Assembly: GCA_949948775.1 (NCBI GenBank)
Contig: CATLHC010000005.1
Span: 1 to 56,340 of the forward strand
Direction of reading: 5' to 3'
Origin: an uncultured Oscillospiraceae bacterium
GTDB lineage: Bacteria; Bacillota; Clostridia; Oscillospirales; Oscillospiraceae
Length of the DNA stretch: 56,340 nucleotides
Part shown: one piece after another, positions 41,057-53,139 of the stretch
Layout of the letters: every line of letters begins with the position of its first letter
Position numbering within the stretch: the stretch's first letter is position 1
Program-made: the position numbers and the translations under genes
The notes under the pieces: model-generated
What the model saw: the letters and a program-made list of their open reading frames with translations, nothing else
What the model was told of the DNA's origin: nothing
The model's database searches: none

Positions 41057-41117
41057 GAAATTCCCTGCACCACGACCTTTCCGCCTTTGGCGGAAACTGC
41101 GCGGTGCAGGGAATTTC
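41057..41117 (+). terminator. Long bipartite hairpin behind the tRNA
   Basis: GAAATTCCCTGCACC (41057-41071) pairs perfectly with GGTGCAGGGAATTTC (41103-41117), enclosing a second hairpin TTTCCGCC/GGCGGAAA (41078-41096). Followed by TTCGCTTTC. Confidence 0.75.
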
Positions 41118-41125
41118 TTCGCTTT

Positions 41126-41158
41126 CAACCGCGACCCGCTTCGCTGGGCTCGCGGTTG
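41126..41158. terminator. Hairpin behind the DUF4358 gene
   Basis: CAACCGCGA (41126-41134) pairs with TCGCGGTTG (41150-41158) with an inner CCC/GGG part. It lies 15 nt after the DUF4358 stop on the minus strand. Confidence 0.55.
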
Positions 41159-41172
41159 GGGGCAGCGCTTGC

Positions 41173-41634
41173 TTAACGATATTGGCCATAGACCCGGGCA
41201 ATTTCCTCAGCCTGCCCGGATACGATCAGTGAGACAGTCACCCCATCCCGCCGGACCACTCCATTTTGAAGCATAGGCTGGTACTCCGTCAGATAGAGTT
41301 CACCTGATTTTCGTTTATACTCCAGCCGTTTTTCTAGCAGCGTTTGAATTTCTTCCGCCCCTTCGCCATCCCAAGCCCGGACGATAATAATCTCATCCGG
41401 CGCGGTTCCTTCGCTCAGGCGGCAGCACACTGCGGCATCATAGGTCTCCGGCTCAACACCCGTCAGTCCTTCCAGCTCCGTCTCAGCGGCGTCCACCATC
41501 TCGGGCAGCTCCACCTGGGCCTGGACGGCGGCGAACAGCTGGGCGGGGGGCGGCAGCTCCCGGGCCGGAGTGGCACACCCCGACAGCATGGCCGCCAGGG
41601 CCGCCAGCAGGATCAGACGTCTTCCCATCCCCAT
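41173..41634 (-). CDS. DUF4358 lipoprotein
   Basis: A 153-residue lipoprotein: signal MGMGRRLILLAALAAMLSGC (lipobox Cys20), then LPEMVDAAETELEGLTGVEPETYD, EIIIVRAWDGEGAEEIQTLL and a C-terminal VTVSLIVSGQAEEI, the DUF4358 pattern. Function unknown; the family is common in Clostridia next to SGNH hydrolases and acyltransferases. The ATG shares one nt with the stop of the SGNH gene (TGATG), so they are coupled. Confidence 0.85.
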   Translation of the reverse strand: MGMGRRLILLAALAAMLSGCATPARELPPPAQLFAAVQAQVELPEMVDAAETELEGLTGVEPETYDAAVCCRLSEGTAPDEIIIVRAWDGEGAEEIQTLLEKRLEYKRKSGELYLTEYQPMLQNGVVRRDGVTVSLIVSGQAEEIARVYGQYR

Positions 41635-42449
41635 CACCGCCCCTCGGCAAAGGCTTCCAGCGCCTCTACCACCGCCGCCGCGCCCCGGTGGTTCAGGTGG
41701 ACGAACCCGTCCCGGCAGCAGTCGTCGGGCAGCGCGCCGTTCTCGTCTCTGAGGGCCTGGTATGCGTCCACATAGGGGATGTTCCACTCCGGGCATACCG
41801 CCCTGAGCTCGTCCGCAAACGCCCCAATCAGCTCATTGCCGAACCCCCGGTTGACGGTGTAGTCCGGCAGCCACCGGGAGGCCACCTTGGGCGGGTTGGT
41901 GATGACGATGAACTCCACCCCGGGGCAGGATGAGCGAAGGCGCAGGATCAGGTTGGTATAACGGGTTACTATGTCCGGGATCACCGGGTTCGGGTCGGAG
42001 GCCAGGTCGTTCAGCCCCAGCAGCAGGAACACCCGCCGGGGGGCGATCTCCGCTACGATATCCTCCAGGGGCTTTTCCTCCCCCTGATAGCTGAACTGTA
42101 CGCCCACCTCCCGGTCCCCCACCAGGTCGGCCAGGGAGATCCCCATGGTGGTGGTGAGGAATTGGGCCGTGCCCAGCATCTCCCCCTCCTGGCGCTGGGC
42201 GGCCACATACTGGCGGACCCCCTCCAGGATGGAGTCGCCCACAAACAGGGCATTGTCAAAATAGTTACCTTCCTCCGGCTCCGGGAATGGCGTTGGGGAC
42301 GGTGTGGGCAGGGGGAGCGCCAGCGAAGGGGATGAAAGGGACGGCGCAGCGGGCTCCGGCGTGGGGGATGGTTTCTCCGCTTTCGCCGCGCACCCAGTCA
42401 GGGAGAGGGCGGCTAACAGGCCCAAAAGAGGTAGACAATATCGATTCAC
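41634..42449 (-). CDS. SGNH/GDSL-type hydrolase lipoprotein
   Basis: A 271-residue lipoprotein: signal with LTGC lipobox (Cys20), a Pro/Ser-rich spacer to residue 60, then block I VGDSILEG with Ser73, block III LGLNDLASD and block V DGFVHLNHRG with the Asp-x-x-His dyad. SGNH enzymes are esterases or O-acyltransferase partners; on the outer surface this one may deacetylate cell-wall or surface glycans. It follows the anti-sigma-like gene by 15 nt and precedes DUF4358. Confidence 0.9.
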   Translation of the reverse strand: MNRYCLPLLGLLAALSLTGCAAKAEKPSPTPEPAAPSLSSPSLALPLPTPSPTPFPEPEEGNYFDNALFVGDSILEGVRQYVAAQRQEGEMLGTAQFLTTTMGISLADLVGDREVGVQFSYQGEEKPLEDIVAEIAPRRVFLLLGLNDLASDPNPVIPDIVTRYTNLILRLRSSCPGVEFIVITNPPKVASRWLPDYTVNRGFGNELIGAFADELRAVCPEWNIPYVDAYQALRDENGALPDDCCRDGFVHLNHRGAAAVVEALEAFAEGR

Positions 42450-42464
42450 TTTGGATTCCTCCCG

Positions 42465-43913
42465 TTAAAATTCGTAGACGCACAGGTAATATTCCTCTCC
42501 TCCCGGCACATATCCCTCGCCGGTGTGCAGGTTGATGGTGGTCACCACCCGGTCGTTCCCCAGCCAGCTGAAGGTCTCGTTGAGCCGTGGGTCCAAGCCC
42601 TCCCGCGCAAAGGCGGTGAACTCTCCGGTCTCCAGATTGATGACCCCCATGCGCTGCTGCGTCCCCTCTCCTGATTCCATCCACAGCAGCTTGGTCCGGG
42701 CGGCGTTGGCCTTCAGAAGCTGATGGCCGGGTGAAAAGGTCACACCCTCCAGTCTGACCCGCCTCCCATCGCCCAGGTCGATGATGGTGAGGCTGCCGTC
42801 CTCGTTCACCTTCGCCGCCAGCTCCGTGTATCCGCTCAGGTCGGTGCAGATGTTCTCAAACCCCTCCTCATTCACCAGGATAGGCGTGACGGCGCCGCTG
42901 GGGATGTGATAGGTCCACACGTTGGCGGGTTCGGCGCTCCACACAGGGGGCATGGACAGCAAAACTCTGTCGCTGCCCGCAAAGGAGACCTCATAGTCAT
43001 AGCTTCTCGTGTCCGCTTTGATGTCCAGGCCCATGAGCTCGCCAAGAGGGGCGTAGGTCTTTTCCTCCAGATCGACCAGATAGGGGATCTGCCCAGACCC
43101 GGCGCCGCCGTCCCACGCCCGGATGAGGGCGTGTTTCCCGTCCTCGGCCAGCAGGACCTGGTTGAGATAGGGGAACTTCTCCAGCCCACACCCTGCCAGC
43201 ACGTCCCAAACCTGGCCGGTTTTCAAATCGCAGACCCAGCACCAGTTGGATTCGCCGCTGTCCCGGACGCTCCAGCCGTTGAGCTGCACCACGTCAGTGC
43301 GCCGCCCCAGGCGTTCGGGCACGATGATGTCGGTGGAATAGCCGCCGTCTTCCAATTCAGTGGGGCCGTTGCCGGCGACATCGCAGGTATAGAGCAGTCC
43401 GTCATGGACAAAGGTGCGAAAGCGGATGGTATAGTCGATCCCCTGCCAGCTCACATGGGCCGTCGTCTCCCGGGCGTCTGTCCCCACCTCCACCAGCTGG
43501 CCGTCCATCAGGTCCCAAAAACGGTCCTCACCGTCATCCCACTGCCGTAGGATGGTCTCCCCGTCATTGGCCAGCCAGTACCCGTCGGTCCGCACATACT
43601 GGGCGGACACCTGCCCGCCGATGGTCACCTGCTTCACCTCGTATCCGGTCTCCGGCACATCGGGCACCTGCTCCACCTCGCCCAGCTGGAACAGGGAGAT
43701 GACCGCCTCCCGGAACTGCGTACTCACCGCCATGGCCGCCGCCAGGGTGCACAGCAGCACCAGCACCGCCGCCAGCGCCACGGTGAACACCCGCTTCATG
43801 GAATGGATTCGAGTCCTCCGGTCGGCGGCGATATAGCCCAGACGTTCCTGGGCGCTGACGATGTACTCGTCCCGGATGCCCTCCATGGCGTCTAAAAACA
43901 CTCTGCCGCTCAA
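42465..43913 (-). CDS. Membrane-anchored sensor/anti-sigma-like protein with beta-propeller-like outer domain
   Basis: A 482-residue protein with a 40-residue cytosolic start (MSGRVFLDAMEGIRDEYIVSAQERLGYIAA...), one membrane helix (about 44-64) and a large extracellular part with repeated blade-like strands (for example VRLEGVTFSPGHQLLKANAA, RMGVINLETGEFTAFA, NLHTGEGYVPGGEEYYLCVY). The TTG start overlaps the sigma factor stop (TTGA) after AGGAGGG. The gene order and short cytosolic part suggest it binds the ECF sigma factor at rest and responds to an outside signal. Classical zinc anti-sigma motif (HxxxCxxC) is missing, so this is inferred. Confidence 0.75.
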   Translation of the reverse strand: MSGRVFLDAMEGIRDEYIVSAQERLGYIAADRRTRIHSMKRVFTVALAAVLVLLCTLAAAMAVSTQFREAVISLFQLGEVEQVPDVPETGYEVKQVTIGGQVSAQYVRTDGYWLANDGETILRQWDDGEDRFWDLMDGQLVEVGTDARETTAHVSWQGIDYTIRFRTFVHDGLLYTCDVAGNGPTELEDGGYSTDIIVPERLGRRTDVVQLNGWSVRDSGESNWCWVCDLKTGQVWDVLAGCGLEKFPYLNQVLLAEDGKHALIRAWDGGAGSGQIPYLVDLEEKTYAPLGELMGLDIKADTRSYDYEVSFAGSDRVLLSMPPVWSAEPANVWTYHIPSGAVTPILVNEEGFENICTDLSGYTELAAKVNEDGSLTIIDLGDGRRVRLEGVTFSPGHQLLKANAARTKLLWMESGEGTQQRMGVINLETGEFTAFAREGLDPRLNETFSWLGNDRVVTTINLHTGEGYVPGGEEYYLCVYEF

Positions 43914-44467
43914 ATAAATCCCTCCTGTTCCAAATGGGCCTTCAGCTTATTTCGCGTACGAAACAGCGTGGACTTTACCTTGCTGGTTCCTGCGCCGAAT
44001 TTTTCGCCGATCTCCGCGATGGGCGACAGGAACCAGTAGCGGCAGACAAACATATCCCGCTCCGTCTCCGGCAGCGCGGCCAAAAAGCGGTCTATGGACT
44101 GTGTCAGCTCCCGCGCCGCCACGGTCTCCTCCGGCGTGTCCCGTGAGGGAATGATCTCCGCCAGTTCGTCCAGCGCCAGCGGAATTTCACCCTTTCCCCG
44201 CTTATCCGCCCTGCGCTCGTTCCACCGGTTGATGGAAACCCGCCGGGTGATTTTACCCAAAAACGCAGACAACACCGACGGGCGGTGGGGCGGCATACTG
44301 TTCCACGCCCCCATGTAGGTATCGTTAACGGTCTCGTCCGCATCCCCGGCGTCGGCCAGGATATGATACGCGATGGAATAGCAGTATTTCCCATACTTAT
44401 CCGCCGTCTGGACAATCGCCTCCTCGGAGCGGTCCCAGTAAAGCGCTACAATACGGCAGTCTTCCAT
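43910..44467 (-). CDS. RNA polymerase sigma factor, ECF subfamily
   Basis: A 185-residue sigma-70 factor. Region 2: ADKYGKYCYSIAYHILADAGDADETVNDTYMGAWNSMPPHRP with the core-binding and -10-recognition helices; region 4: LPETERDMFVCRYWFLSPIAEIGEKFGAGTSKVKSTLFRTRNKLK, a helix-turn-helix for the -35. No region 1 or 3. First gene of a four-gene surface operon. A GCAACC/GTAGAT pair upstream resembles an autoregulated ECF promoter. Confidence 0.92.
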   Translation of the reverse strand: MEDCRIVALYWDRSEEAIVQTADKYGKYCYSIAYHILADAGDADETVNDTYMGAWNSMPPHRPSVLSAFLGKITRRVSINRWNERRADKRGKGEIPLALDELAEIIPSRDTPEETVAARELTQSIDRFLAALPETERDMFVCRYWFLSPIAEIGEKFGAGTSKVKSTLFRTRNKLKAHLEQEGFI

Positions 44468-44504
44468 CCAAACACCTCCTCAAGTTCTGATGGGCCCTTC
44501 ACCC

Positions 44505-44534
44505 ATCTACTCAGGAAAAATTAGGATCGGTTGC
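44505..44534 (-). promoter_or_regulatory. ECF-type promoter candidate (autoregulation)
   Basis: On the minus strand GCAACC (44534-44529), 18-nt spacer with a T run, and GTAGAT (44510-44505). It lacks sigma-A hexamers. GATGGG/CCCATC (44502-44507 with 44489-44494) forms a small hairpin directly downstream. Confidence 0.4.
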
Positions 44535-44683
44535 GCCATTTTCAAAAATTTTTATGCCCGGCGCCCCGACCGCGGTCCACGAACCCGTTCCAAATTCCCG
44601 GGAGTGGACTTGCCGTACCGCTCGTTGCCCTCTTTCCAGAATTCCATGTTCCTATCCAGATTAAAAACAGTTCACGGAGTAAA
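44535..44683. other. Non-coding stretch between the ECF promoter and the guaA terminator
   Basis: I see no gene with a ribosome binding site here. The AT-rich AAAATTTTT patch near 44543 is upstream of the ECF promoter; the rest has no recognisable structure. Confidence 0.4.
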
Positions 44684-44723
44684 AGCAAGACCCTGCATCG
44701 CTTGATGCAGGGTCTTGCTTTTC
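44684..44723 (-). terminator. guaA terminator
   Basis: AGCAAGACCCTGCATC (44684-44699), GCTT, GATGCAGGGTCTTGCT (44704-44719): 16 bp, perfect, T or A tracts on both sides. It lies about 70 nt after the guaA stop on the minus strand. Confidence 0.9.
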
Positions 44724-44787
44724 TATACCGGGACCAACGATGATTGCCCTCTTTTAGAAAAAGCAACAGTATCCCACGGCGGGTTTT

Positions 44788-46329
44788 CTATTCAAATTCC
44801 ACCGTCGCCGGGGGCTTGCTGGTGATGTCATACAGCACTCGGTTGACCCCTTTGACCTCGTTGACGATCCGCACGCTCACCCGGTCCAGCAACTCATACG
44901 GGATGCGCGCCCAGTCCGCCGTCATAAAGTCGTCGGTAGTCACCGCCCGCAGGGCGATGGCGTAATCATAGGTCCGCCCATCCCCCATTACTCCCACAGA
45001 ACGCATGTTGGTCAGAGCGGCAAAGAACTGGCTCAGACGCCTCTCTTCTCCGGTCCTGGCCATCTCGTCCCGGAAAATGGCGTCCGCCTCCCGCAGAATA
45101 TCCAGCTTGTCCTTTGTGACCTCCCCGATCACCCGGATAGCCAGACCCGGCCCCGGGAAAGGCTGGCGCATGACCAGGTACTCCGGCAGGCCCAGCTCCC
45201 GGCCCAGCTGGCGCACCTCATCCTTGAACAGCAGGCGCAGCGGCTCCACGATCTCCTTAAAATCCACATAATCCGGCAGCCCGCCCACATTGTGATGGCT
45301 CTTGATGACGGCGGCATTTCCCGCTCCAGATTCGATGACATCCGGATAGATGGTGCCCTGGGCCAGATAGTCCACGGCGCCCACCTTCTTGGCCTCCTCC
45401 TCGAACACCCGGATGAACTCCTCGCCGATGATCTTCCGCTTCCGTTCCGGATCATCCACCCCGGCCAGCTTGGCCAGGAACCGCTCCGACGCGTCCACCC
45501 GAACGAAGTTCATGGCCCACTTGGAGAACGCGGCCTCCACCTCGTCCCCCTCGTTTTTGCGCATGAGGCCGTGGTCCACGAACACACAGGTGAGCTGCTC
45601 CCCCACCGCCTCGGCCAGCAGGGCCGCCGCTACAGAGGAGTCCACGCCGCCGCTGAGGGCCAGCAGCACCCTGCCGTCCCCCACCTTTTCCCGCATCGCG
45701 GCCACCGCGGTGCGCTTGTAGTCCTCCATGGTCCAGTCCCCCGCGGCATGGCACACATCATACAAGAAGTTGCGGATCATATCGGTGCCGTGCTCGGTAT
45801 GGTTCACCTCAGGGTGGAACTGCACGCCGTAAAATCCCCGCGTCTCGTCGGCGATGGCCACATTGGGGCAGGCTTCACTGTGAGCCGCCAGCGTGAAGCC
45901 CTCCGGCACCTTCTCCATGTAATCCCCGTGGCTCATCCAGGTGATCCCCGCCTCGGGCAGACCGTGGAACAGCCGGCACTTCGTCTCAAACCAGGTCTCG
46001 GTCTTGCCGTATTCCCGGGCGGAGTCGTCCTGGGCCTCGGTCACCCGGCCGCCCAGCGTGTGGGCCATCAGCTGGCAGCCGTAGCAGATGCCCAGAATGG
46101 GCACGCCCCAGGTGAAAATCTCCGGGTCCACATGGGGAGAGCTGTCCAAATAGACAGAGTTGGGTCCTCCCGTGAAAATGATGCCGATGGGGTCCATGGC
46201 CTTCAGATCAGCCAGGGGCGTGGTGCAGGGCTTGACCTCACAGTATACACCGCACTCCCGCACCCGGCGGGCGATGAGCTGATTATACTGCCCTCCGAAA
46301 TCCAGCACAATGACAAGCTGATGCTTCAA
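44788..46329 (-). CDS. guaA: GMP synthase (glutamine-hydrolysing)
   Basis: A 513-residue enzyme making GMP from XMP. Class I glutaminase: nucleophile Cys82 in GICYGCQL, later His-x-Glu in [16 protein letters not shown] pyrophosphatase: [14 protein letters not shown] near residue 226. C-terminal dimer domain: [15 protein letters not shown] and [14 protein letters not shown] at the end. All are intact. The start is TTG with AAGGAG 9 nt upstream. Monocistronic; no purine riboswitch is seen upstream. Confidence 0.97.
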   Translation of the reverse strand: MKHQLVIVLDFGGQYNQLIARRVRECGVYCEVKPCTTPLADLKAMDPIGIIFTGGPNSVYLDSSPHVDPEIFTWGVPILGICYGCQLMAHTLGGRVTEAQDDSAREYGKTETWFETKCRLFHGLPEAGITWMSHGDYMEKVPEGFTLAAHSEACPNVAIADETRGFYGVQFHPEVNHTEHGTDMIRNFLYDVCHAAGDWTMEDYKRTAVAAMREKVGDGRVLLALSGGVDSSVAAALLAEAVGEQLTCVFVDHGLMRKNEGDEVEAAFSKWAMNFVRVDASERFLAKLAGVDDPERKRKIIGEEFIRVFEEEAKKVGAVDYLAQGTIYPDVIESGAGNAAVIKSHHNVGGLPDYVDFKEIVEPLRLLFKDEVRQLGRELGLPEYLVMRQPFPGPGLAIRVIGEVTKDKLDILREADAIFRDEMARTGEERRLSQFFAALTNMRSVGVMGDGRTYDYAIALRAVTTDDFMTADWARIPYELLDRVSVRIVNEVKGVNRVLYDITSKPPATVEFE

Positions 46330-46391
46330 TAGCGCTCACTCCTTTTTCTTTAACAGGACGGAAAATCGAACCATCTCTCTCCCCTGGGCCG

Positions 46392-46742
46392 TCACAGCCA
46401 CAGAAAGTCATCCAGCTCCCCGTCTCGGAACACGATGCTCCCCTCGTGTTTCTCCTCGTCCCGCACCGGGAGAAAGGGGTCCAGCACCGTCACCCGCTTC
46501 CCGCACTCCGGACAGCGGTACTGGATGGCGCCGCAGGCATACATTCCCGGCGGTATATCCGCCTTTTTATCCACCATGTACAAATTTTTCTCGTAAAACT
46601 CCGGCTCCCGGTGCTCCGTATAGTGGCCTACGCTCACGTTGGGCAGGGCAAACAGCTGCTTACGGGCCTCCTCCATCTCCCGCTTACAGTCCCTGCACCA
46701 GTCGTCCTGATACTTTCTCAGCCACTTGCCGATGAGTCCCAT
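46392..46742 (-). CDS. Small Cys-rich protein, zinc-ribbon-like (116 residues, unknown)
   Basis: Starts MGLIGKWLRKYQDDWCRDCK, with pairs CRDC (16-19) and, later, CGAIQYRCPECGKR near residue 70, which together could form a zinc ribbon. The middle is NVSVGHYTEHREPEFYEKNL and the end GSIVFRDGELDDFLWL. No family recognised. The gene starts one nt after the stop of the membrane protein upstream (TGAGATG), so they form a pair. Confidence 0.7.
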   Translation of the reverse strand: MGLIGKWLRKYQDDWCRDCKREMEEARKQLFALPNVSVGHYTEHREPEFYEKNLYMVDKKADIPPGMYACGAIQYRCPECGKRVTVLDPFLPVRDEEKHEGSIVFRDGELDDFLWL

Positions 46743-46743
46743 C

Positions 46744-47340
46744 TCACACACCCGCTCCCCGCCGCTGCGCCTCTTCCAGCACGTGGACCCACAGATCCGC
46801 CTTGGAGATGCCCTCCAGCACCTTCTCATCATTCATCTTCCACCGCTGGTTGGAGATAAAGGTGTTCACCCGAATCTTGATCCCGTCGATCTCAAACAGG
46901 AAGCTCACCCGATTGGTACCGCGCATAATACCCGGTCCTCCGGCGCCGTCGTCCGTCCAGGCCCGGGTCACCCGACCGGCGGGAACCACTTGGACCTCAA
47001 AGGGATTCCAGTGGAACAGCAGGCCAATCTTGCCCTGCTCCATATCCATGGACACCACGCAGCCGTCACTGTAGAATATCTGCCGGCGGTCAATGCCCGC
47101 TCCGTCCAGCTGTTTGAGCATTTTCTTCTGGGCCAGCTTATAAATGACACCGCCGGCAAAGATCCACCAGAGGATCGCGGCAGCAGGACCCCCCATAAAG
47201 CAAACCACCGCACCCGGACCCCCGTCCTTGAAAAACAGGTACCCGATCAGGACGCTTACCGCAGCCACCGCTAAGGGGATCAAAATATACCCCAGCAGAT
47301 ACCCATAGTTGGTCTTTTTCACTTTTTCAGGTGTTTTCAC
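46744..47340 (-). CDS. Membrane protein with two N-terminal helices (198 residues, unknown)
   Basis: GTG start at 47340 with GGGAGCGGAG upstream. Helices at about 13-36 (YLLGYILIPLAVAAVSVLIG) and 43-66 (AVVCFMGGPAAAILWWIFAG), then a cytosolic beta-rich domain of about 130 residues (GKIGLLFHWNPFEVQVVPAG, RVSFLFEIDGIKIRVNTFIS) similar in look to PH-like domains of bacterial membrane proteins. No named family assigned. Confidence 0.7.
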   Translation of the reverse strand: MKTPEKVKKTNYGYLLGYILIPLAVAAVSVLIGYLFFKDGGPGAVVCFMGGPAAAILWWIFAGGVIYKLAQKKMLKQLDGAGIDRRQIFYSDGCVVSMDMEQGKIGLLFHWNPFEVQVVPAGRVTRAWTDDGAGGPGIMRGTNRVSFLFEIDGIKIRVNTFISNQRWKMNDEKVLEGISKADLWVHVLEEAQRRGAGV

Positions 47341-47357
47341 AGTCTCCGCTCCCTCTC

Positions 47358-47425
47358 TTATGATTTGTATAACTCCGCCCTCCAGCGGCTTGAGTCCAGC
47401 GCCTCATACGGCGTGCCGTCATCTC

Positions 47426-47432
<7 letters not shown>
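47358..47432 (-). pseudogene. Possible gene remnant behind carB
   Basis: Directly after the carB end there is a stop-bounded frame without start codon that reads [20 protein letters not shown] plus LYKS. The aromatic, charged sequence looks like the C-terminus of a real protein rather than random reading of a GC-rich spacer. It may be what is left of a deleted gene. Confidence 0.2.
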
Positions 47433-50627
<3,195 letters not shown>

Positions 50628-50635
<8 letters not shown>

Positions 50636-51716
50636 TTTTTTCACCCCCCATGGAAGCGATGAAGCGGTCGAACAGGTATTCCGTATCCTCGGGACCGGGG
50701 CTGGCCTCGGGGTGGAACTGGACGGTGAAGCAGTTTTTCCGCTTGTATTTCAGCCCCTCCACCGTGTTGTCGTTGACGTTGATGTGGGATACCTGAGCCA
50801 CAGCGGGGTCCACGCTGCCGGCGTCCACCACGTAGCCGTGGTTTTGGCTGGTGATGAAGCACCGGCCCGCCGCCAGGTCCTTCACCGGGTGGTTGCCCCC
50901 CCGGTGGCCGAAGGTCATCTTGTGGGTCTTCGCCCCCGTGGCCAGGGCCAGCAGCTGGTGCCCCAGGCACACGGCGAACAGGGGCAGGTCCGACTGGTAC
51001 AGCGCCCGGACCTCCCGGATGATATCCACGTTGTCCGCCGGGTCGCCGGGTCCGTTGGACAGCATCACACCGTCAAAGCCGCCGCTCAGAATCTCCGCGG
51101 CGGGGGTATGGGCGGGATACACCGTCACCTCGCACCCCCGTTTCCGCAGACACTCGATCATATTCTGCTTCACACCGTAGTCCATCAGCGCCACCCGGAG
51201 CCTTTGCTCCCCCAGGGCGGGGAACACCTCTTTTTCTCCCCGGGTCACCCGCTCCACGGTGCCGGACACCCGGTAGGCCGCCAGCTTGTCCAGCACCTCC
51301 CGGATATGAAAATGCTCCGCGCAGGTGATCATGCCGTTCATGGTCCCCTGGCTGCGGAGAAGCTTGGTCAGGGCGCGGGTGTCCACACCCTGGATGCCCA
51401 CGATATCGTGTTGGCGCAAATAGTCCCCCAGGCTGCCCTCACAGCGGAAATTGCTGCCCACGGGGGAGAGATGGCGCACCACCAGGGCCTCCGCCCAGGG
51501 CCGCTGGGACTCGTTGTCCTCGCCGTTCACGCCGTAATTGCCCATGAGGGGATAGGACATCACCACCCCCTGCCCGGCGTAGGAGGGGTCGGTCAAGATC
51601 TCCTGGTAGCCGGTCATGGAGGTGTTGAACACCATCTCGCACACCCGGTCCCCCATGGCGCCGATGGCGTCCCCCCGGAACACCGCGCCGTTGGCCAAAA
51701 TCAAAGTCGCTTTCAA
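50628..51716 (-). CDS. carA: Carbamoyl-phosphate synthase small subunit
   Basis: A 362-residue glutaminase that feeds ammonia to CarB. N-terminal domain: [40 protein letters not shown]. Class I amidotransferase: LSNGPGDP, nucleophile Cys in [14 protein letters not shown], and [14 protein letters not shown] with the catalytic His-x-Glu. The start is TTG at 51716 with AGGTGGG upstream; the nearby ATG (51724) is followed by a stop. Upstream AT-rich TAAAAT/TATAAA boxes could form the promoter; no PyrR leader structure is visible. Confidence 0.97.
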
Positions 51717-51911
51717 AAGCGCATCCCACCTTATTTTATACTTCGTTTATTTTACTGATTCGCCGCCAAAAAAGCAAGGAAATCTCCACCGCTTTTTTGC
51801 AGTTCTCATGAAAATCGGAATTTTGGACAAACCGGGGGCATATCCGCCCCATCACAAGGGCAAAATGTTCAAGCCCCAATTTATCTGTCCCCGCTGGGAG
51901 GTTTTTTTGAT

Positions 51912-52595
51912 ATGTTCGTGGTACTCATACGCACCGTGCTGCTCTATCTGTTCATCATTGCGGGCATCCGTCTGCTGGGCAAGCACCAGATTGGGCAGCT
52001 GGAGCCCTCCGAACTGGTGCTCACCCTCATCATTGCCGACCTGGCCTCCGTCCCCATGCAGGACAACGGCATCCCTCTACTGGCCGGCCTCATCCCCATT
52101 GTGGTGCTGCTGGCTCTGTCCTCCATCATCTCCACCCTGTGTACCAGGTCCATCAAATTCCGGGCGCTGCTGTGCGGGCGACCTTCGGTGGTGGTGGAGA
52201 ACGGCCAGGTGGTGGAGGCGGAGCTGCGGAAAAACCGCCTCACCCTGGACGAGCTGATGGAGGAGCTGCGCATCCAAGGCTACGCCGATTTTCAGTCTAT
52301 TAAGTTCGCCCTGCTGGAGACCAACGGCCAGCTGTCCGTCCTGCCCTACGCCGCCGACAAGCCTGTCACCGCCGCCCAGATGGGCGTATCCAGCCAGGAG
52401 ATTGGCCTGCCCGTGGTGCTGGTCAGTGACGGGCGCTTGCTGGAGCACAATCTGAAGGGGGCGGGGTACGAGCACAATTGGCTGGAAAAGCAGCTGGCCG
52501 CCCACGGCCTCCACTCGCCCCGTCAGGCGTTTTTGCTCACAGTGGACGAGAGCGGTAATACCTGCTGCGTACCCAAAAAGGAGGGGAAAAAATGA
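51912..52595 (+). CDS. DUF421 membrane protein (YetF/YcaP-like)
   Basis: A 227-residue protein: three membrane helices (FVVLIRTVLLYLFIIAGIRL, then LVLTLIIADLASVPM and PIVVLLALSSIIST) followed by two beta-rich soluble subdomains typical of DUF421 (RPSVVVENGQVVEAELRKNR, TLDELMEELRIQGYADFQSI, KFALLETNGQLSVLPY). B. subtilis YetF-type proteins are found in spore membranes and linked to L-cysteine germination variation. RBS GGGAGG. The stop overlaps the DUF4363 start (ATGA). Confidence 0.92.
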   Translation: MFVVLIRTVLLYLFIIAGIRLLGKHQIGQLEPSELVLTLIIADLASVPMQDNGIPLLAGLIPIVVLLALSSIISTLCTRSIKFRALLCGRPSVVVENGQVVEAELRKNRLTLDELMEELRIQGYADFQSIKFALLETNGQLSVLPYAADKPVTAAQMGVSSQEIGLPVVLVSDGRLLEHNLKGAGYEHNWLEKQLAAHGLHSPRQAFLLTVDESGNTCCVPKKEGKK

Positions 52596-52978
52596 GGCGG
52601 CTGTGGATCTCCGTGGGACTCATAGCCCTGCTGGCTGTGCTGTCCGGGCTTCACGTCCTGCATTTGAACAGCTTCACCCAGGAGCTCACCGCCAAGCTCA
52701 CCCAGGCCCAGGAGCAGGCGGAGCAGGAGGACTGGGAGGAGGCGGCCCGGCTTACCCAAGAGGTCAAGGACCGCTGGATGGAACACGAGGGCTACCTGCA
52801 TGTCACCCTGCACCACGAGGACATCGACGCCATCCTCATCTCGCTGGACGAGACGCTGGCCTTTTTGGAGGGGGCTGAAAAGCAGACCGCCGAGTATGCC
52901 GCCGCCAACGCCCGGCTGCTCACCCAGGTGGAACTGCTGGTAGAGGCGGAGCTGCCCTCGCTGACAAATCTGTTTTGA
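52592..52978 (+). CDS. DUF4363 protein
   Basis: A 128-residue protein with one N-terminal membrane helix (LWISVGLIALLAVLSGLHVL) and a helical outer part: LTQAQEQAEQEDWEEAARLT, DRWMEHEGYLHVTLHHEDID, LISLDETLAFLEG. This is the DUF4363 pattern (W-x-x-H...H-x-E/D-I/L-D), the regular partner of DUF421 in spore formers. Translation is coupled to DUF421. The function is unknown; a spore-membrane role is likely by association. Confidence 0.88.
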   Translation: MRRLWISVGLIALLAVLSGLHVLHLNSFTQELTAKLTQAQEQAEQEDWEEAARLTQEVKDRWMEHEGYLHVTLHHEDIDAILISLDETLAFLEGAEKQTAEYAAANARLLTQVELLVEAELPSLTNLF

Positions 52979-52982
52979 AAGC

Positions 52983-53010
52983 GGCCCCCGCGATCCTGCG
53001 GGGGCCTTGT
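52983..53010 (+). terminator. Terminator of DUF421-DUF4363
   Basis: GGCCCCCGC (52983-52991), GATCCT, GCGGGGGCC (52998-53006), then TTGT. It begins 4 nt after the stop. Confidence 0.8.
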
Positions 53011-53056
53011 CCTGCCCCGCCTCTCCTAAGCGTAGAGCTTTGGCGGGACTTCCCCC

Positions 53057-53085
53057 TTGTTTCTTGTTTTCTGTTGTGGTATAAT
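53057..53085 (+). promoter_or_regulatory. ddl-murF promoter
   Basis: -35 TTGTTT (53057-53062), 17-nt spacer, perfect -10 TATAAT (53080-53085), 54 nt before the ddl start. Confidence 0.65.
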
Positions 53086-53139
53086 TTGCATTCAAGCATA
53101 AAATAGGAGCAGTACAGGCAATTGTAGAGGAGCGACAGT

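Noticed and set aside
40944..41201. Minus-strand frame across the tRNA with a GDSNTRPADYESAALPTEL-like peptide
   Set aside because: It is the reverse reading of the tRNA gene, a known annotation artefact; no ribosome binding site.
46330..46391. Purine riboswitch before guaA
   Set aside because: The gap is only 62 nt and lacks the conserved loop sequences.
51717..51911. PyrR-type attenuator or ARG box before carA
   Set aside because: Only a short AT-rich leader is seen; no anti-terminator/terminator pair and no convincing TGAATA dyad.
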